Part shown: positions 59,552-64,000 of the stretch, in pieces
Position numbering within the stretch: the stretch's first letter is position 1
How the letters are laid out: the number at the start of each line of letters is the position of its first letter
Assembly: GCA_004362315.1 (NCBI GenBank)
Contig: SNWL01000004.1
Coordinates: 434,001 to 498,000 of the forward strand
DNA: 64,000 bases
Direction of reading: 5' to 3'
Source of the DNA: Mycobacterium sp. BK086
Lineage (GTDB): Bacteria > Actinomycetota > Actinomycetes > Mycobacteriales > Mycobacteriaceae
Translations under genes and position numbers: made by a program
The notes under the pieces: generated by a model
Seen by the model: only the letters and a program-made list of their open reading frames with translations
The model's database searches: none
What the model was told of the DNA's origin: nothing

Positions 59552-60226
59552 GTGGACGAGATCCTGGCGAGGGCCGGAATCTTCCAGGGAGTTGAACCCA
59601 GCGCGGTCTCCGCGCTGACCAAACAGCTGCAGCCGGTGGACTTCCCGCGGGGACACACTGTGTTCGCCGAAGGCGAGCCTGGCGATCGGCTGTACATCAT
59701 CATCTCCGGCAAGGTGAAGATCGGCCGCCGTTCCCCGGACGGACGGGAAAACCTCCTGACGATCATGGGCCCGTCGGACATGTTCGGTGAACTGTCGATC
59801 TTCGACCCCGGCCCGCGGACCTCCAGCGCCACCACCATCACCGAGGTGCGCGCTGTGTCGATGGATCGCGACGCGTTGCGGGCGTGGATCGCCGATCGGC
59901 CCGAGATCGCCGAGCAGCTGCTGCGGGTGTTGGCACGCCGGCTCCGGCGCACCAACAACAACCTCGCCGACCTGATCTTCACCGACGTCCCCGGTCGTGT
60001 CGCCAAGCAGCTGCTGCAGCTGGCTCAGCGATTCGGCACGCAGGAGGGCGGCGCGCTGCGGGTCACGCACGATCTCACGCAGGAGGAGATCGCTCAGCTG
60101 GTCGGGGCCTCGCGCGAGACGGTCAACAAGGCACTGGCCGACTTCGCCCACCGCGGATGGATCCGCCTGGAGGGCAAGAGCGTGCTGATCAGCGACAGCG
60201 AGCGGCTCGCAAGGCGCGCGCGCTAG
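59552..60226 (+). CDS. crp: cAMP receptor protein (Crp)
   Basis: A 224-residue global regulator, the same size as M. tuberculosis Crp (Rv3676). The cyclic-nucleotide pocket is seen in [19 protein letters not shown] (Glu, Arg, Ser, Thr contacts), followed by a dimer helix and the winged helix [33 protein letters not shown] 59552 follows GAGGGG at good spacing. About 100 bp of leader upstream includes TAGACT (59481-59486) as a possible -10. The stop is shared in CTAG with the convergent MBL gene. Confidence 0.97.
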   Translation: MDEILARAGIFQGVEPSAVSALTKQLQPVDFPRGHTVFAEGEPGDRLYIIISGKVKIGRRSPDGRENLLTIMGPSDMFGELSIFDPGPRTSSATTITEVRAVSMDRDALRAWIADRPEIAEQLLRVLARRLRRTNNNLADLIFTDVPGRVAKQLLQLAQRFGTQEGGALRVTHDLTQEEIAQLVGASRETVNKALADFAHRGWIRLEGKSVLISDSERLARRAR

Positions 60227-60993
60227 GCGCGTAAGTAGTCCAACTGGGCGCGCACCGACTTTTCGGCGGCGTCCCACAGTTTCTCGTCGACGTCGGTGTA
60301 GACGTGCTCGACGACCTGTCGTGCCGTGGCGTCGTCGCCGAGCGCGTGCAGGGCCTGACGCACCTGGTCGAGCCGTTCCTCGCGGTGCGCCAGGTACATG
60401 GCGGTGACCGCCTCGAGATCCTCGAGGTCGGGGCCGTGACCGGGCAGCACCGTCCGGCGTCCCAGCCCCTGCAGCCGGCGCAGCGACTCCAGGTATTCGG
60501 TCAGACTGCCGTCTTCGTCGTCGATCACGGTGGTGCCGCGGCCGAGCACGGTGTCGGCGGTCAGCACCGCATCGTCGACCAGAAACGACAGCGAGTCCGC
60601 GGTGTGGCCTGGAGTGGCCATCACCGTGATCCGCAGCCCGGCGGCGTCGATGACTTCACCGTCGGTCAGCGGGCCGCCAAGGCCGCGCAGGAATCCGCTG
60701 CCCACTGAGCGGACCACGGCGCCGGTCAGCTCCACGATCTTGTCGATGCCGCCGGTGTGGTCGTCGTGTTTGTGGCTGATCAGCACCAGCGGGATCTTGC
60801 CGAGCTCGGCCAGCCGGCCGATGTGCTCGTCGTCGTCGGGACCGGGGTCGACGATCACCATCTCGTCGCTGCCGGGTCCGCGCAGCACCCAGGTGTTGGT
60901 GCCGTCCAGCGTCATGATGTTCGGGTTGTTGCACAGCAATACGGAGGCCGATTCGGTCACCGGCCGTAAGACTCCGTACGCCGGATGGGTCAC
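60223..60993 (-). CDS. MBL-fold hydrolase, LACTB2/glyoxalase II-like (Rv3677c-like)
   Basis: A 256-residue metallo-beta-lactamase-fold protein. The metal motif is [10 protein letters not shown], with later ligands in [23 protein letters not shown] and [11 protein letters not shown]. The LACTB2-like C-terminal helical domain ([16 protein letters not shown]) suggests a role on RNA or a thioester, not antibiotics. GTG 60993 overlaps the ridA stop. It is convergent with crp. Confidence 0.89.
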   Translation of the reverse strand: MTHPAYGVLRPVTESASVLLCNNPNIMTLDGTNTWVLRGPGSDEMVIVDPGPDDDEHIGRLAELGKIPLVLISHKHDDHTGGIDKIVELTGAVVRSVGSGFLRGLGGPLTDGEVIDAAGLRITVMATPGHTADSLSFLVDDAVLTADTVLGRGTTVIDDEDGSLTEYLESLRRLQGLGRRTVLPGHGPDLEDLEAVTAMYLAHREERLDQVRQALHALGDDATARQVVEHVYTDVDEKLWDAAEKSVRAQLDYLRA

Positions 60994-61445
60994 TGCACCT
61001 CGACGATGAGCTCGACTTCCACCGGCGCGTTCAGCGGCAGCTCCGAAACTCCGACGGCCGACCGGGCGTGCGCACCCGCCTCACCGAATACCTCACCGAG
61101 GAACTCCGAGGCCCCGTTGATGACGCCGGGCTGACCGCCGAAGCCGGGTGACGACGCCACGAACCCCACGACCTTGACCACCTTGGTCACGGTGTCGAGG
61201 CCCACCAGGGCGTCGACGGCGGCCAGCGCGTTCAGCGCGCACAGGCGAGCCGCGGCCTTGGCTTGCTCGGCGGTGACCTCGGCATCGACCTTGCCGGTGT
61301 GGATGAGATTGCCTGCCTCGATCGGCAACTGCCCGGAGGTGTAGACGAGATTGCCGGTACGCACCGCCGGAACGTAGGCGGCCAGCGGCTTGGCAGGCGT
61401 CGGCAGCGTCACCCCCAGTTCGGCGAGCCTGGCTGAAAAGCTCAC
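60990..61445 (-). CDS. RidA-family protein (Rv3678c-like)
   Basis: A 151-residue member of the RidA/YjgF superfamily, which hydrolyse reactive enamines or imines. Seen are [12 protein letters not shown], the central [27 protein letters not shown] and the C-terminal [19 protein letters not shown]. The strict RidA Arg in the VEVE region is not evident, so it may belong to another subgroup. GTG 61445 overlaps the DUF4177 stop (GTGA); the stop overlaps the MBL gene start. Confidence 0.88.
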   Translation of the reverse strand: MSFSARLAELGVTLPTPAKPLAAYVPAVRTGNLVYTSGQLPIEAGNLIHTGKVDAEVTAEQAKAAARLCALNALAAVDALVGLDTVTKVVKVVGFVASSPGFGGQPGVINGASEFLGEVFGEAGAHARSAVGVSELPLNAPVEVELIVEVQ

Positions 61446-61603
61446 TTGGGCCGCTTCAAGTACGCGACGTGCTGCTCTCCGGTGGGCCCGGGCAGGACCG
61501 CGACGAGTTCCCAGCCGTCGGCGCCCCACTGGTCGAGGATTTGCTTGGTCGCGTGGGTCAGCAGCGGCACCGTGGCGTATTCCCATGTCGTCGGTTGGCT
61601 CAT
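61442..61603 (-). CDS. DUF4177 small protein (Rv3678A-like)
   Basis: A 53-residue protein, read directly from the sequence: MSQPTTWEYATVPLLTHA, then TKQILDQWGADGWELVAVLP and an end of VAYLKRPK. The WEY start and DGWELVAV core are the DUF4177 signature. ATG 61603 opens it and its TGA overlaps the ridA GTG. It is the first gene of a three-gene coupled operon (DUF4177-ridA-MBL). Function unknown. Confidence 0.9.
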   Translation of the reverse strand: MSQPTTWEYATVPLLTHATKQILDQWGADGWELVAVLPGPTGEQHVAYLKRPK

Positions 61604-61656
61604 GGCCGAAGCTTATCGCTCGGTACCAATGGCACAGTGGGCCACAGGGGCTTGGC

Positions 61657-61662
61657 TAGCAT
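61657..61662 (+). promoter_or_regulatory. -10 box for bagA
   Basis: TAGCAT, 6 nt before ATG 61669; leaderless spacing. Confidence 0.6.
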
Positions 61663-61668
61663 GCACTG

Positions 61669-62685
61669 ATGGCGACCACACCGAGCGATGGCAGCTCTCT
61701 AGCCTGGCCTTCCCGCCTGTCGAAGGCGCGCTTGCACTTTGTGACCGGCAAGGGCGGGACCGGCAAGACCACAGTTGCCGCCGCCCTGGCACTGACACTG
61801 GCGGCCGGTGGCCGCCGAGTCCTTCTCGTGGAAGTGGAAGGGCGCCAAGGCATTGCGCAGTTGTTCGACGTGCCGCCGCTGCCCTACGAGGAGCTGAAGA
61901 TCGCCACCGCCGAGGGCGGCGGTCACGTGAACGCGCTGGCCGTCGACATCGAGGCGGCGTTCATGGAGTACCTCGACATGTTCTACAACCTCGGTCTGGC
62001 CGGCCGTGCGATGCGCCGGATCGGCGCCATCGAGTTCGCGACGACGATCGCTCCCGGTCTGCGTGACGTGCTGCTCACCGGCAAGATCAAGGAGTCGGTG
62101 GTGCGCCAGGACGGCAAGAAGCCGGCCTACGACGCCATCGTCGTCGACTCTCCGCCGACCGGACGGATCGCCCGGTTCCTCGATGTCACCAAGGCCGTCT
62201 CGGATCTGGCCAAGGGCGGCCCGGTGCATTCGCAGGCCGACGGCGTGGTCAGGCTCCTGCACTCCGATCAGACCGCGATCCATCTGGTCACCCTGCTCGA
62301 GGCGCTGCCCATCCAGGAGACCATCGAGGCCATCGAGGAACTCAAGGAGTTGGGCCTGCCGATCGGCAGTGTGATCGTCAACCGCAACATCCCGCCGTTC
62401 CTGCCTGCCGCCGACCTCGCCAAAGCCGCCGAGGGTGATATCGACGCCGACGCGGTGCGGGCCGGGCTCGAGCGGGTCGGAATCACCCTGTCCGACGCCG
62501 ACTTCGCCGGACTGCTGACCGAGTCGATCGAGCACGCCAGTCGCATCCGGGCCCGCGCCGAAAGCGCGGAACAACTGGACCGGTTGAAGGTTCCGCGCCT
62601 GGAACTGCCGACGATCCCCGACGGCGTCGATCTGGGAAGTCTTTACGAATTGGCGGAAACGCTTGCACAGCAAGGCGTCCGATGA
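61669..62685 (+). CDS. bagA: ArsA/GET3-type ATPase BagA (Rv3679-like)
   Basis: A 338-residue P-loop ATPase. The deviant Walker A is GKGGTGKTTVAAALA (both Lys of the ArsA/MinD type), followed by VVDSPPTGRIARF and NRNIPPF. Rv3679 and Rv3680 act as a pair; they have been reported to protect against nitric oxide and glycerol-derived toxic products and to form a membrane-peripheral complex. ATG 61669 follows a TAGCAT box. The next gene starts 35 bp after the stop. Confidence 0.92.
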   Translation: MATTPSDGSSLAWPSRLSKARLHFVTGKGGTGKTTVAAALALTLAAGGRRVLLVEVEGRQGIAQLFDVPPLPYEELKIATAEGGGHVNALAVDIEAAFMEYLDMFYNLGLAGRAMRRIGAIEFATTIAPGLRDVLLTGKIKESVVRQDGKKPAYDAIVVDSPPTGRIARFLDVTKAVSDLAKGGPVHSQADGVVRLLHSDQTAIHLVTLLEALPIQETIEAIEELKELGLPIGSVIVNRNIPPFLPAADLAKAAEGDIDADAVRAGLERVGITLSDADFAGLLTESIEHASRIRARAESAEQLDRLKVPRLELPTIPDGVDLGSLYELAETLAQQGVR

Positions 62686-62720
62686 ACGAACAGAAGACGA
62701 CCATGAGGGGAAGTCGGTAG

Positions 62721-63857
62721 ATGAGCGGCACACCTCCAGCACTCGACATGAAGTCGATTCTGGAAGACAGGTCCAACCGGGTCGTCGTGTGTTGCGGCGC
62801 AGGCGGAGTCGGTAAGACCACCACCGCCGCGGCGATGGCACTGCGGGCCGCCGAGTACGGCCGGGCCGTCGTGGTGCTCACGATCGACCCCGCCAAACGA
62901 CTGGCACAGGCGCTGGGCATCAAGGAACTCGGCAACACCCCGCAGCGGGTACCGCTGGCTCCCGAGGTGTCCGGCGAGTTGCACGCGATGATGCTCGACA
63001 TGCGTCGCACGTTCGACGAAATGGTCATCGAGTACTCGGGAACCGAACGCGCACAAGCGATTCTGGACAATCAGTTCTATCAGACGGTCGCCACGTCACT
63101 GGCAGGCACGCAGGAATACATGGCCATGGAGAAGCTCGGCCAGCTGCTCGGGCAGGACCGCTGGGACCTGGTGGTGGTGGACACCCCACCGTCGCGCAAC
63201 GCACTGGACTTCCTCGACGCCCCCAAACGCCTGGGCAGTTTCATGGACGGCCGGCTCTGGCGACTGCTGCTGGCCCCAGGGCGAGGCTTCGGCCGCCTGG
63301 TGACCGGTGTGGTCGGCCTGGCGATGAAGGCCATGTCGACCATTCTCGGCTCGCAGATGCTCTCGGACGCCTCGGCGTTCGTGCAGTCACTGGATTCGAC
63401 GTTCGGCGGGTTCCGGGAAAAGGCCGACCGCACTTACGAGTTGCTCAAGCGCCGCGGCACCCAGTTCGTGGTGGTGTCGGCGGCCGAGCCCGACGCGCTT
63501 CGAGAGGCGTCGTTCTTCGTCGACCGGCTGTCCGCGGAGGGCATGCCGCTGGCCGGGCTGATTCTCAACCGGACGCATCCCACGCTGTCCGCACTGACTC
63601 CTGAGCGGGCTGTCGACGGCGTCGAGGCATTGGAAGCTTCCGGCGCGGCCAACAACGGGGATCAGCTCACGGTGGCGGTGCTGAAGATCCACGCCGACCG
63701 GGCGCAGACCGCCAAGCGGGAAATCCGGCTGCTGTCGCGATTCACGGGCGCCAATCCCCACGTTCCGGTGGTCGGCGTGCCCTCATTGCCCTTTGACGTG
63801 TCCGATCTGGACGCCCTGCAGGCGATCGCTGATCAGATCACTGGGGAGACCGCGTAA
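62721..63857 (+). CDS. bagB: ArsA/GET3-type ATPase BagB (Rv3680-like)
   Basis: A 378-residue partner of BagA. Walker A is [15 protein letters not shown]; switch motifs are [14 protein letters not shown] and [15 protein letters not shown], as in ArsA and GET3. A hydrophobic helix pair region ([20 protein letters not shown]) resembles the substrate groove of GET3-type proteins. ATG 62721 is preceded by GAGGGGAAG. A palindrome follows between it and whiB4. Confidence 0.92.
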   Translation: MSGTPPALDMKSILEDRSNRVVVCCGAGGVGKTTTAAAMALRAAEYGRAVVVLTIDPAKRLAQALGIKELGNTPQRVPLAPEVSGELHAMMLDMRRTFDEMVIEYSGTERAQAILDNQFYQTVATSLAGTQEYMAMEKLGQLLGQDRWDLVVVDTPPSRNALDFLDAPKRLGSFMDGRLWRLLLAPGRGFGRLVTGVVGLAMKAMSTILGSQMLSDASAFVQSLDSTFGGFREKADRTYELLKRRGTQFVVVSAAEPDALREASFFVDRLSAEGMPLAGLILNRTHPTLSALTPERAVDGVEALEASGAANNGDQLTVAVLKIHADRAQTAKREIRLLSRFTGANPHVPVVGVPSLPFDVSDLDALQAIADQITGETA

Positions 63858-63860
63858 AAG

Positions 63861-63884
63861 AGTCCCGGCCGATCGGCCGGGACT
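63861..63884. terminator. Perfect 24-bp palindrome between bagB and whiB4
   Basis: AGTCCCGGCC-GATC-GGCCGGGACT, a 10-bp stem on a 4-nt loop, perfectly symmetric. It begins 4 bp after the bagB stop and ends 12 bp before the whiB4 stop, so it can end transcription from both sides. No T-run follows on either strand. Confidence 0.8.
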
Positions 63885-63895
63885 CATCGCGAAAA

Positions 63896-64000
63896 TTAGC
63901 TAACGCTGCGGTGCTTGCGCTGCGCGGCGAAGAATTCCGCCCACGACACCACCTCGGGGTGCTGCTTGAGCAACGCGCGGCGCTGACGCTCGGTCATGCC
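63896..64000 (-). CDS. whiB4: WhiB4 redox regulator, 3' end only
   Basis: The last 34 codons of a gene that runs off the window. The reading begins G-M-T-E-R-Q-R-R-A-L-L, the WhiB DNA-binding turn (GGMTER), and continues KQHPEVVSWAEFF. WhiB4 holds a 4Fe-4S cluster that senses oxygen and nitric oxide. The iron-sulfur Cys residues lie outside the window. The position after the BagA/BagB pair matches Rv3681c. Confidence 0.9.
   Translation of the reverse strand, partial: GMTERQRRALLKQHPEVVSWAEFFAAQRKHRSVS

Overview
The window is GC-rich chromosomal DNA from a Mycobacterium, most likely an environmental, fast-growing species (Mycolicibacterium type). The gene order follows the M. tuberculosis Rv3607c-Rv3681c region almost throughout: folB-folP-folE-ftsH, ephA, lpqG, hpt-tilS, dacB, ppa, the Rv3630-ppgS-Rv3632-galE group, holB, an adenylate cyclase, topA, cspA, a DUF1998 helicase, the Rv3654c-Rv3660c Tad-like locus, acs, marP, nth, crp, the BagA/BagB ATPases and whiB4. 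Synteny is recalled from family knowledge and was not computed. Proteins were read from the sequence; starts were chosen from Shine-Dalgarno sites, stop/start overlaps and TANNNT -10 boxes placed 6-8 nt before the start codon (leaderless mRNAs).

Layout. 1-10440: folate/ftsH operon (minus), an epoxide hydrolase, an MBL-fold hydrolase, lpqG, then hpt-tilS-zincin-dacB (minus). 10598-11086: ppa. 11144-26622 is an accessory block not expected at this place in M. tuberculosis. It holds an OHCU decarboxylase, two alpha/beta hydrolases with a TetR regulator, an allantoin module (allantoicase, PuuE allantoinase, hydantoin/allantoin racemase, NCS1 permease, GntR regulator), a TerC protein behind a probable manganese riboswitch, and a Pls-type single-module peptide synthetase translationally coupled to an M1 metallopeptidase. 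26619-31737: flippase, PpgS, its small partner, GalE and a large membrane protein (envelope glycan group). 31765-33732: a CMD protein and a TnpB gene lying directly against tRNA-Thr(CGU), with a second tRNA 3'-end-like remnant on its far side. 33760-43139: holB, class III cyclase, topA, cspA and the helicase. 43375-48815: an Rv3651-like protein, then the Tad-like locus (ssd, tadA, tadB, tadC, Flp-like peptide, two TadE-like proteins).

Two stretches of more than 300 bp lack protein genes, and both carry RNA genes. 48816-49233 contains the 6C/B11 small RNA, ending in a strong intrinsic terminator. 50092-50463 contains the ~300-nt Ms1/MTS2823 (6S-like) RNA, with a near-consensus Crp site over its promoter. 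The window also encodes Crp (59552) and an adenylate cyclase (35068), so the cAMP source, the receptor and a likely target are all present.

51324-64000: acs, a secreted serine protease, a holin-like membrane protein and ephE, marP-nudix-thioredoxin, nth, crp, an MBL hydrolase-RidA-DUF4177 operon, bagA-bagB and the 3' end of whiB4. The best candidates for an undescribed system are the synthetase-peptidase pair (21380-26622) and the TnpB/tRNA arrangement (32135-33732).
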